Assembly (NCBI GenBank): GCA_933228675.1
Contig: OW121742.1
Location: 124,101,983 to 124,165,982 of the forward strand
Direction of reading: 5' to 3'
Source of the DNA: Stomorhina lunata
Lineage: Eukaryota > Arthropoda > Insecta > Diptera > Rhiniidae
Length of the DNA: 64,000 nucleotides
Under the pieces are notes generated by a model that did no database searches, was not told the DNA's origin, and was given only the letters and a program-made list of their open reading frames with translations. The translations under genes and the position numbers were made by a program. Below, in pieces: positions 25,200-34,480 of the stretch (position 1 is its first letter; the number at the start of each line of letters is the position of its first letter).

Positions 25200-25748
25200 A
25201 TTTAAAACAGTGTTTGTACGGCTACTCTAAAAGTAGCTGTAGCAACGAAAAAAAAGCCTACTTTTTAAGATACAAATTTGTTGGAAAATAGTAGCCAATA
25301 CTCGTCTACTTCTACTGCTACATTCATATAAATATAAATAGGAAATCACTGCATACGGCTACAGCTCCAACTTTTTCAAGTAGAAGTAGCAGTAGACGCT
25401 GCATTATTTCGAAGCATTTATATTTTTAAGCTACAGCTATTTTTCAAAACACAGAAGTAGCTCTACAAAGTAGCCAGAAAAAATATTTTCGATTCTGTCT
25501 ACTATTCAAATTGAATCAAAAATTATTTTTGCTGTTTTCTACCCCTACCAATACTTCAGTTGAGGTAGCAAAGAGCTACTTCTACTTGCCACTTTTGTGT
25601 TTTGAAAAATAGCTGTATCTTAAAAATATAAATGCTTCGAAATAATGCAGCGTCTACTGCTACTTCTACTTGAAAAAGGTTGAGCTGTAGCCGTAGCGGT
25701 AACTAAAAAAAAGGTAGCTAAAGTAGAAATTCAAACACTGATTTAAAA
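25200..25748. mobile_element. hAT-type MITE, 533 bp, with 8-bp target duplication
   Basis: The element spans 25208-25740. It begins CAGTGTTTG and ends CAAACACTG, flanked on both sides by the identical 8-bp duplication ATTTAAAA (25200-25207, 25741-25748). An 8-bp duplication with CA..TG ends is the hAT superfamily hallmark. Inside, long inverted arms (about 25357-25452 and 25583-25694) share GTAGAAGTAGCAGTAGACGC and GCATTATTTCGAAGC, with many CTACTTCTACT words. No transposase frame exists, so it is non-autonomous. It inserted at the edge of the LINE remnant that follows. Confidence 0.88.
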
Positions 25749-26110
25749 TGCTCTTGGCATTTTAAATCCGAGTTGGCCGGTATTTACCACGACGGACTCA
25801 AGTAGGAAAGTGACTAATCTTTGAGGACGTTATCTCTTTTAGGGGACCACATCTGCCTGGAATGATTACATCTTTTGGTAGACGTCCAACTACCATGTGC
25901 TGAGTTGTATGAAGTAAGAGCTCGTAAGTTGCTAGTGACGTATCAACTAATTCTTGTTCATTTTGAACTTCAAGGGTAGTTTCGAACTTACAAACTCGTC
26001 TGCTATATAGTTCCCTAGTATATCACTATGCCCTAAAGCCCCCATAAGATGAATGAACTTTCTGTAAAGTTTCTGGCACAAATTTAAAAACTATTTTTAA
26101 TCATAGATTT
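25749..26110 (-). pseudogene. LINE RNase H remnant (Jockey-like), dead
   Basis: Minus strand reads GHSDILGNYIADEFVSSKL near 25985-26040, matching GHSDIxGNxxADExA of LINE RNase H, then SLATYELLLHTTQH-like sequence in another frame. Stops and frameshifts throughout. The hAT MITE lies immediately on its downstream side. Confidence 0.65.
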
Positions 26111-26136
26111 AGCTACAGTTTAAATCAGTTTCAATT

Positions 26137-26660
26137 CTTCTGTAATCATTGACTCCCAGTTGAGCATAGGACCTCAACCATCCTTTCCATTGCGAGATGT
26201 TATTCATATGTCATTCCAAGAATAGCTTTCTTCTTGCAACTCCGCATCAATTGAATTTCTCCACGTTCTAGCAGGTGCACCAATACGACGGCCTCTTTCC
26301 TGTAAACTCTATCTAAGCACTTGTTGAGCAATGTTAGTATTTGGCCTATTTATTGCCATTTCCTTTGACAAAGCTCTATAAAAGCAGGGTTTTGATTTGT
26401 CGCGTTAAGTAGATCTTCATTTCTTATTCGGTTTGGCCAGCATATATTAATGATTTGCCGTAAAAATTTGTTTGCAAGCGCTTATCGGTGGCATTTGTGC
26501 GTTTTCAAGTTTCGCAGCCGTATTTGAGTTGCATATTCGTTACATGGTTGTTGTTGATATTTGCAGAGATTTCCAAATTTGCCGAGATTTCCAATACGCG
26601 TTTCAATATCCTCGTCGGCGCCATCTTTTGTAGATTCCAGACTTCCAAGATAATTAAAGA
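26137..26660 (-). pseudogene. LINE reverse transcriptase C-terminus and 3' end, dead
   Basis: Minus-strand pieces in order: FNYLGSLESTKDGADEDIET, RIGNLGKFGNL; LKYGCETSKRTNATDKRLQT (overlapping frame); QIINICWPNRIRNEDLL; and, near the end, MVEVLCSTGSQ. This is the order F.YLGS..(D)GGADEDIE.RI / LLYGCETWK / LRxIINIRWPNxISNxDLW / VVEALCSTWSQ found at the C-terminus of one widespread group of non-LTR retrotransposons (RTE/CR1-like, clade not certain). It is broken by several frameshifts. The 3' end ...TTACAGAAG lies at 26137. Confidence 0.75.
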
Positions 26661-26789
26661 TACAAATTGATGCGTGTTGAAGGGCTTGCGTCATAGCCTC
26701 CAGGAAAAATCTTTGTCTTGGAAATATTGTCGTTCTGGTACTAAGTACCGACCACGTGGAAATTATTTGATGTAAATATGTTTGGTTCA

Positions 26790-27310
26790 TATTACATTGA
26801 TCCGTTCGCCACGGCCTATTAAGGTAGAGCGTATGCGATGTGTCCAAATTTCCAATAATCTGGTGCATAAACTAGCCAGGATTTGGATATAATAGATAAA
26901 GTTGACTCTTAGATCCTCTGAGGTTTGTGACCGATTTGCATGCACTTGAGACTTAAAAAAATCCCACGAGAAATGGACTAACGGGGTCAAATTTTATGAT
27001 TGTTCATGCAGAATCTCCAATGTGGCATGAGTTGTGTTGCTCGTAACGCTGTTCTGTTGAAGTTTCATGTCTTTAGTGTCCACATCATCCAATTCACTAA
27101 AAAAAGTTGGCAATCTTCAACCTCACTATAGACTGCGATGGTCTGGTTAAAATCGTTCTCAAAGAAATAAGAACTGATGATGCCGGTAGACCAAAAATCT
27201 TCTCCAAGCAATGAATTTTTTGGGAAGCATTGAACGCTCTTAGATTTCATAAAGATTCGCATCGTTTTAAATTTGATGATTTTGTTTGTCTGATGATGAT
27301 TTCTCACGTT
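26790..27310 (-). pseudogene. mariner-like transposase remnant, dead
   Basis: Minus strand, in several frames, reads TNKIIKFKTMRIFMKSKS, EDFWSTGIISSYFFENDFNQ (then TIAVYSE), LDDVDTKDMKLQQNSVTSN, TTHATLEILHEQ, TPLVHFSWDFFKSQVHANRS. This is the order of insect Tc1/mariner-like transposases (GxxGPYFFEND.G..VTVNxxRY, then FQQDGATxHTA, then LTPLDFFLWGxxKSxVYANKP). The catalytic Asp of QQD is Asn here, and at least two frameshifts and a stop are present. It lies head-to-tail with the LINE remnant on its downstream side. Confidence 0.78.
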
Positions 27311-27734
27311 AAACGTTGCCGGAACATAATATGTATTTTTATAAAACAATTTTGTTTTTGTACGTCTTGTTGAATGGTATACCCGTCCAAGGCAGACTGA
27401 TATATGTAGATGTAGTTTCAATTAGGTGATCGTTATCAACTGTCATAGTTTGGAAGACCTTATTAGAAGACCCTTCACACAGTGGTTAGATTCCCGAAAA
27501 TAAGAAAAAAATCCGTTGCGTTAGATTGTTTAAGCTCTAACTTTAGTTGAACTGACAAATTCAACGAGATCCTAAGTTTGGCAAAGCAGTTGGTAGATAA
27601 TCCTGCTACTTATGTCAGAACAAGGAATAAATTCCTGAAACAACTTGAAAAACTCCTTAAGGCCCATGTAGCTGATATATCGTCTAAATACCTTTTCCCT
27701 ATCTTCATGAAATCACATGAAACTTTCTAAAAAG
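27311..27734. other. Unassigned non-coding DNA
   Basis: No gene or repeat recognised. Codon-like composition without an open frame suggests further transposon decay. Confidence 0.35.
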
Positions 27735-29030
27735 AATGAAACATTTTAAATTCCAACGTCTTTGAGATCCCAGGTATGAAAGATGCGTTAACAGCATTAT
27801 GAGGTGTCCGAAAACTTTGATCTTGGACTTCTTCTAATGCCAAGACTTTAAGTGCTCAAGCCCTTATCTAAGCCGATATTTGCAAGACCGATAGAGTATC
27901 GTAGGGATTTCTGAAAAGAAAGAAATCATCATCTTCCAAATTCCTCAACATCTCAACCATACGATTATTTAGGTACTTTAATTTGTTTAACCTACAAATT
28001 CTAATATAACTAGCATTAGTTCGGAAGATCATTTATCAGTATTTTCTCAAAAGAAAAGAGATCTGCCGAAGCTTTTCGACATTCTTGTAGTTCTCATGGG
28101 TTAATGACGTAAGATTACTTTGCTAAATTTAAAACGACTGCAATATTTTTAATTCCGACGTTTTTGAGACATCAGATGGTATATGTATACCATCCGATAG
28201 AGCATCGTAGAGATTTCTGAAAAGAAAGAAATCATTATCTTCCAAACTCCTCAAGATCTCAACCGTGCGATTGTTTAGGTAATTTAATTTGTTCAACCTA
28301 CAAATTCTGGGATGTAAATGGGATGCAGTTGTTGCGATGTAAATGGGATGCAGTTGTTGTCTGGGTTTCCGGCTAACAGGTAATAACTGTATTCAATTCC
28401 TACTCACACTTCCTCGTGGTACATCCTGGAAACCTGAGCAACCTAGTTAAAGATGCGGTAAACAACCCGAATGGGATTCTAGGTCAGGGCTAACATGAGG
28501 GGGAGGTATCTTAGAGCCATTCCGACGTATTTGGTCTAAGGGTCTAAGATAAATTGTACTTGGCAAAGTACGAAACTGTAGCGTCTGTTCAACATGTTAG
28601 TTGCGGCTGCAAGCGGGCGTCTGTCTCGGATCGAGCGGCTCGCTTTACAAACGTGGTTCTTGTCTTTGAACTCATCATCCATCGACTTAGCAATTACGAT
28701 GTTTTAAGCATGGAAAGAAACAACATTATAGAATATACTACTCCAAGGGGTAATCAAGCGAGAAATCCCCCTGCTACGGCAGCTGGCACAAGGATTTTGG
28801 AGGTGCCTAATCTATGCAAGAACATCTTGATGAATGAAACCAATTCTATCCAAAGAAATCGAACTATAAAAACTAATATAGGCATGAAAGAAAGGAGGCC
28901 CTATGCTCCACTGGGAGTCAAGGATAACAGAAGACAAATTCTAATTTGATGCTAGTTCGGAAGATTATCTAACCTTTTCTGAAAAGAAAAGAGATCTCTC
29001 CTTATGGGTTAATGACGTAAGATTTCGTTG
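27735..29030 (+). repeat. Two-copy direct duplication, second copy interrupted
   Basis: Copy 1 (about 27738-28120) and copy 2 (about 28140-28308 plus 28934-29020) share TTTAAATTCCAACGTCTTTG/TTTTTAATTCCGACGTTTTT, GATAGAGTATCGTAGGGATT, TCTGAAAAGAAAGAAATCAT, GTTTAACCTACAAATTCT, GTTCGGAAGAT, AAAGAAAAGAGATCT and ATGGGTTAATGACGTAAGAT. Copy 1 has about 100 extra bases near its start. Copy 2 is split by the 625-bp element at 28309-28933. Confidence 0.75.
28309..28933 (+). mobile_element. 625-bp LINE-derived element with 9-bp target duplication
   Basis: Flanked by identical ACAAATTCT (28300-28308 and 28934-28942). The paralogous copy 1 at about 28000 has a single ACAAATTCT and no insert, i.e. the empty site. 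The 5' end carries two 25-bp tandem copies of GATGTAAATGGGATGCAGTT + GTTG(C/T). The 3' end GGCCCTATGCTCCACTGGGA + GTCAAGGATAACAGAAG matches the 3' end of the LINE at 26137. The reading frame 28554-28949 crosses the element end, so I do not call it a gene. Probably an internally deleted LINE or a SINE using that LINE's tail. Confidence 0.75.
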
Positions 29031-30290
29031 ATCCAGTTTCTGTAACAACGAAATCTTTTTACAATGAATTTTCTCTGTGTATTTATATAGCAAATTATTT
29101 GTGTTGTTCTTGGATTTTTTTTTGTTGTGTATGAATAGCCAGTTAAATCATGCAATTATGAGATCTTTTGTCATTGTAAACTAAACTAAACTGAACACAA
29201 GTTAAATAAAATAAAAAAATAAACCCAAATCAACTGAAATAAAATGAAATGAAATACACATTTATGCAAATCATATGTCGGCAAACAGAAAATGAAACTA
29301 AACACAAAAAGCGTCACTATTCGTCTAACTGGAGCTCAATTGGCTCTAAATAACTGACTGTTTGGATATGAATGTACTCTCTGCGCTTACAATTGTCGCA
29401 AAGCACTTCAATTCACATGTAACAGTTGACAATATTCTCTAGAAGTTTTTGTGTCCGCTTTAGCAGAAGAATGACTCGAATTGGGGTTTTTTGTGAATAT
29501 TTTGCTTTTTGTTTTCTTACCACACATTTATAACTTCTTTACGTCTGTTTGGTTTGTTCTGGCCTGACTTGATCTCAGTTTTGCTTTTTTCCAGCTACTG
29601 TATAAATATTCATTCAGTTCTCATTGTTCAGGCCACTTCCGTAGGCAAACAAACGTGCTCGTTTGCTGGTGGCTAGAGCTGCTGCTTCTGTTTCAGGCGG
29701 CATTAAGTAGAAAGCTTTCGGTATAGATCACGTCTCGTTAGCAACAAGTTGCCTGTAAATCTGTGTAAATATTTCATGATATTTTTGTTTTCCTTTGCGG
29801 GTCTTCATGAAATCTTTTTCGTAAATTTTTTTCTTACTTAATCTCTTGTTGAAACTTCCGATAGTATTGATATGTAAGCAGAGCGATCGTTTTTGAAGTT
29901 TCTTTGGGTTTTTCTTTTTTTTTTTGTATGTAAATTTTCAAATCTATTTGTTTAAAGTTTGAGTTGTATATTTGCTAAAGAGCTTAAATTTGTTACTTTT
30001 TGTTAGTCAAGAGTTGTTGTCCGAAGTTAAAGTTTATCATCGAAAGTCAAAATGAATGTTTCAAGCAAAAAAAAAAAAATGATCCTCCTCAGTGTGTAAA
30101 TATGTGTGTTGCTCTATTTGGCGCCGTAAAAGAATTTTCTTAGAGTTTTGCCTACCAAACGCACCTTTTTGCTTTTCTCTTTGTTGTTTTTGTAATTTTG
30201 ACGATGTTGTTTTTAGTGCAAAAGGGAATAACCAAACCTAACCTAGTCTTCTAGTTTGAAAACTTCAACAATATAAATGAAAATGATAAA
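29031..30290. other. Unique, less AT-rich DNA with possible control regions
   Basis: The stretch 29300-29780 is clearly less AT-rich than its surroundings and not repetitive. No coding exon is visible. Confidence 0.4.
29601..29632 (+). promoter_or_regulatory. Possible TATA core promoter
   Basis: TATAAATA at 29601-29608 and an initiator-like TTCAGG with A at 29630, so the TATA box starts at -29. The next 100 bp are unusually GC-rich and lack long A/T runs, as a 5' UTR would. A weak splice-donor-like CCTGTAAAT lies at 29752. The initiator is not a full TCAKTY match, and the perfect TCAGTT at 29614 is too close to the TATA box. Weak call. Confidence 0.25.
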
Positions 30291-30294
30291 TGTG

Positions 30295-31720
30295 CTATAG
30301 CGCCAATGGAACCAACACAATAAAACGTTTAATTTTTCGAACGCAAAAGGCGGAGAAAGTTAGTTTTAAAGGTGTTATACATCGAGTCTTACTAGAGCAG
30401 ATTTTAAAGAACGGAATCAGAAAATTTTACAGAAGCAAACTACGACCTTCCTCAATTTGGCAGATCATATTGAAGAACGGAGATTCTTCAATTTGATCCT
30501 CAAAAATAAATAAACTTCGATCTCCTTGAGATTCTAAGTTCGATAGATCTTTCGTCGACTTTAAGAACGGAAACACAAATTTTTTTCAAATCCCAAGTTC
30601 GGAAAATTTAGAGTTAGCAGTCCTTATGAAGAAATAAACTCTGAACTTCTCGAGATGCGACAAAAAAAAAAAAAAACTAATTTTAAAGAATAAAAGCTAA
30701 AGATTTTTAATTTTTCAAAGAGAAGCAAATTTCGACCTTCTTGAGATCTCAGTTATGGCAGATCAAATTGAAGAACGGAGATTAAAAATTTGACAATTCT
30801 CAAAAATAAATAAACTTCGATCTACTCGAGATTCTAAGTTCGATAGATCTTTTGTCGACTTTAAGACCGGAAACACAAGTTTTGATAGTTCCCAAAATTA
30901 AATAAATTCCGTCTTCTTCCAAATCCCAAGTTCGGCAGAACATATCGACTTAAAAACGGAAATTTTAGAGTTCGCAGTCCTTATAAAGAAATTAACTCTG
31001 AACTTCTCGAGATGCGACAAACGGGACTTACTAGGGTAGATTTTAAGAACGGAAACTCAAGATTTTACAGTTCTAAAAGATCTTGAGATCTCGAGTGCGC
31101 AGATCAAATTGAAGAAAAAGGATTCAAGAATTGGCAGTCCTCTAAAGGAAATAACCTTAGTCTTCCTTCAGATTCCAAGTTTAACAGTTCCTTCTCCGAT
31201 TTAAAGATCGAAAACTCAAGTTTTGATAGTTCTCAAAGAAAAGTTAACTCCAACTTCCTTGAAATCCCAAGATCGTCTATCGGCTTTAAAAGCAGAAACT
31301 TAGATTTGGCAGTCCACATAAAGAATTAAACTTCGACCACCTCGTGAATCTGAGTTCTACAGTTCGTTCTTCAGCTTGAAAAACGAGAACTAAAGATTTG
31401 GCTGTCCTCAAAAAGAAACAAACTCCAAATTTTCGAACATTGTTTATTGACTTAAAAAACACAAACTCAAGATCTTTCAGTCTTCTTCTTGAGATCTCGA
31501 TTACTTGACGATTCAAAACAAGGAAACTCAAGGTTTGGAAGTTCTTAAGATCGTTCATTGATTTAAAAAATGGAAATTCAAGATTTGTCAGTTCTTATTA
31601 AGAAACAAACTCCGAACTCCTCGAGATGCGACAGAGGAGAGGTAGTTAAAAAACTGCACATCCTCAACGCATCAGCTTTAACGAATCGCCCATCAAATAG
31701 TGTTAAGCTTCAGGGATTTT
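30295..31720 (+). repeat. Degenerate ~90-bp satellite
   Basis: A unit of the form TTTAAGAACGGAAACTCAAG + TTTGATAGTTC + AAAGAAATAAACTCCGA + CCTCGAGATCCCAAGTTCGG + CAGATC recurs about every 85-93 bp, with starts near 30560, 30860, 30952, 31043, 31203, 31287 and 31376, plus shortened units. Copies differ by many substitutions and small deletions. Open frames here (30290-30496, 31286-31558, 31570-31752) are read-throughs of the units. Confidence 0.75.
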
Positions 31721-34480
31721 TCCCAAAAAGACATGAACTACTTAACACTTAGGTTTAAGGTTTGATAGATCCCATATTTTGTATTATTAATTCGTGAAAA
31801 AAGGACCTCAAAACAACTGATCTAACTCACACCTTCCTTAAAGCATAAAAAAGACCCAGGTTTTCCTGAACTAACGAGCATGTTTCTAAGAAGACAAGTA
31901 GGGATAAACTTTGAATTCCGAATTCAAGGCTTGGTGGATTGTCTAATTATTTGCTTTGGATTAACTTATAAAAGATGGATTGTGACTCAGATAGACTGGA
32001 ATTCGATATCGATAACTCAGAACAAAAGAACTAGGAAGTAAAATCTCTGAGTTCCCGAGGATCCAAATTCGGCAGATAGTCTTAGTTAGAGCTAGATTAG
32101 CGAACAATTTGTCTAGCTTTTCGAGTTTCTTTCGAATTCTCAAAAATAGTTATCGAAGATCTTCAAAGGAGGTCTTAAAAACTAGGAAAGACAAAAACTA
32201 AGGAAACATAAAGCCTGGATTTTATTGTCTTTAAGTCGGAACAGGATATATATAAATCGATGATTAAGACCTCCTTTTTTCTCTAATCCTTGACTCACAG
32301 TGGAGCATAGGGCCTCACCTTCACGGATTGTGATTTAGAAAGACTAGATTTTGACGTGGTTAACACAGAACCGGATACAAAAGAAATAGGACATACAATT
32401 TGTGGACACCCCAGGAACTAGATTCGATAGATAGTCTTATTACTTGAGCTAGAGTAACAAACAATATATATAGCTACTTGAGTTTCTTAGCAATAGATAT
32501 ATCGATTTCGGAGATCTTCAGCGGAAGTCCTAAGAAACTCAGGAAACAAAAACTCTGAATTTCCTTGTCAATAATTGGGAAAGGGATTTAAAAAGTTACA
32601 ATGAAATAAGAACTAGAAAGTATCTCTCTTTCTCTCTCCAGTACATTTTCTCGCTAAAATCTCTCGATTTATCATTGGGAAGAAGTATATAAAAGCAAAG
32701 CTTCTGGACCGAATACAAGCACATAATGAAGGTCATTCACAAAAAAATCATCGTATCAGCTTCAAATGCGGATGTGAACCACAGAGTTTTGACTTAGTGT
32801 GTCTTTCAAAAAATTAGCTAAGTCTATGGATTCGGGAACAAAACCCAGAATTTCTTTATCGGGTTGGATGTAAAGCATATTCTGTTAATAAGTCTTCCAC
32901 TTCTATAGAATTGGATAAGATATATCCAATCAAAGAGAAGGAAACAAAGAACTAGACACAATGACCATCTGCTATATCATGTCGGTGAAGTCTCGCGATT
33001 CCCACAAAGATTGAGCTAACCACCAATGTTATATTGGTTTCATATCGGGATGTAAAGATAATTTTCCGTCTTGTATAGATTTAGATTAGGTATAGCTTTC
33101 AAATCTAGAAGATCAGATTTTCTTCAAATCATATCTTTTTAACATTTATGAGGATGAAATCTGGATGAGAAGCTTGACTAAGCCTTAAACTCCAGCTGTT
33201 CTAACTAATTGGTGAGTTATTGAATTCCCTCGATAGGGCATAACATTCTTAAACACTACTCCTCCTTAACCCCCCTTTTTCCATGTCTCTGCCTTTTGTC
33301 CAACTTTTATAAGTTTAATATGTTCTTAAGTTGGACACATTTATATCTATTCAAAATGGTCTTGTTTGGTAAATTGTTTTATTGCAATTGCGCTGATGTT
33401 GTCAACTCCCGAGGAGGTCTAACCCCAAACAGCGAGAGATACTCTAACTCCAACTCTTACTAAAACGACTGTTTGTGCTTTATATCCTCTAGTTTTACTG
33501 AGTTTATTTGCTTTGTCCCGACGTAGTCGTAGCAGCATCAAAATATTGTCGTTGTCGTTTTATAGTAAATAGCCATCATGGCGCTACCAATTTGAATAAG
33601 AAACTTCTTCGGGTTCTAAAATAAGAAAAACCGCACAAAAACATTGATTAAGTTTCCTTTACACCAGGAAAAAAAAAATAGCCTAAACTAAAGCTAAAGC
33701 TTTAAGGCTTTGGCAATTGTACTCATTTTGCTACGAATTTGTTTATGTCCAAAATGTTTGTCTAAATGTTGTTCTTGTTGTTATTGCTATTCCTGTTTAG
33801 AGGTGGCTTTTGGCTAAAGGAGGTTTAATGCTTTGAAGTACCGTTTAAGAGCGGTGATTGTGTTATTATTGTTCTCTTGCCATCATTTAGTGACAGTTAG
33901 ATTTCAGTTTGATTGTTTGTTTAGGCCAAAAATAGGAGATGTTGCTGTGTGAGTACTTTAAAGCAAAGGATTGGATATAAGATATTTGTGTGTTGGGACT
34001 ATTATGTAGAATTTGGCAATTCGATTTATTTATGAATGAACGCATTCTTAAATGTCACAAAGAGACATTGTCAAAAAGTTATGAGAGAAGACTTGAAAAT
34101 AATGTAAAATGCTTTAGCAAAGCTAATAAATAAGAAGAATTTTGATTGAACTATTTACAGGTTTGGAAATCGGATTTGATTTTGAAAAATTTTCGAAATT
34201 TTTGGGAATATTGTATTATAGCTTTTTTTAACATTTAATGTTTTTGTAGGTAATCTTTTGAATATTGTATAACAGTTTCATTAAAAATTAGAATTTGTTT
34301 AATAAAGATTTTCGAAGTGTTTTATAACAAATTCATATAAAATAGTATACAAGTTTAATGATGGGAAATCTTAATTCAAATATTTGTTGTACCATTGCCT
34401 TTTTCAACATTTTCTTTATTTTATCCCAAAACTATTAATATCTTGACAAAATCTATTTCATTTAGAAGATTTTGTGAAAA
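31721..34480. other. Non-coding, old repeat and unique DNA
   Basis: The stretch 31860-33240 keeps the composition and stray words of the 90-bp satellite (AACTCAGG, GATCTTCAA), but no period can be followed. 33240-34150 is unique and contains a less AT-rich part at 33390-33600. No gene seen. Confidence 0.4.
32281..32320 (-). mobile_element. Short LINE 3'-end fragment
   Basis: Minus strand GAGGCCCTATGCTCCACTGT + GAGTCAAGGATTAGAG matches the 3' ends at 26137-26180 (minus) and 28890-28930 (plus). Nothing more of the LINE body is recognisable beside it, so it is a severely 5'-truncated copy. Confidence 0.5.

Noticed and set aside
28554..28949. 131-residue open frame as a gene
   Set aside because: It crosses the boundary and target duplication of the 625-bp inserted element, and its end is the out-of-frame LINE tail.
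24656..29080. ACACTGAGAAAAATT (24656) and the inverted ACACAGAGAAAATTC (about 29075) as ends of one large transposon
   Set aside because: The match is short and imperfect, no target duplication is visible, and the interval holds unrelated elements.
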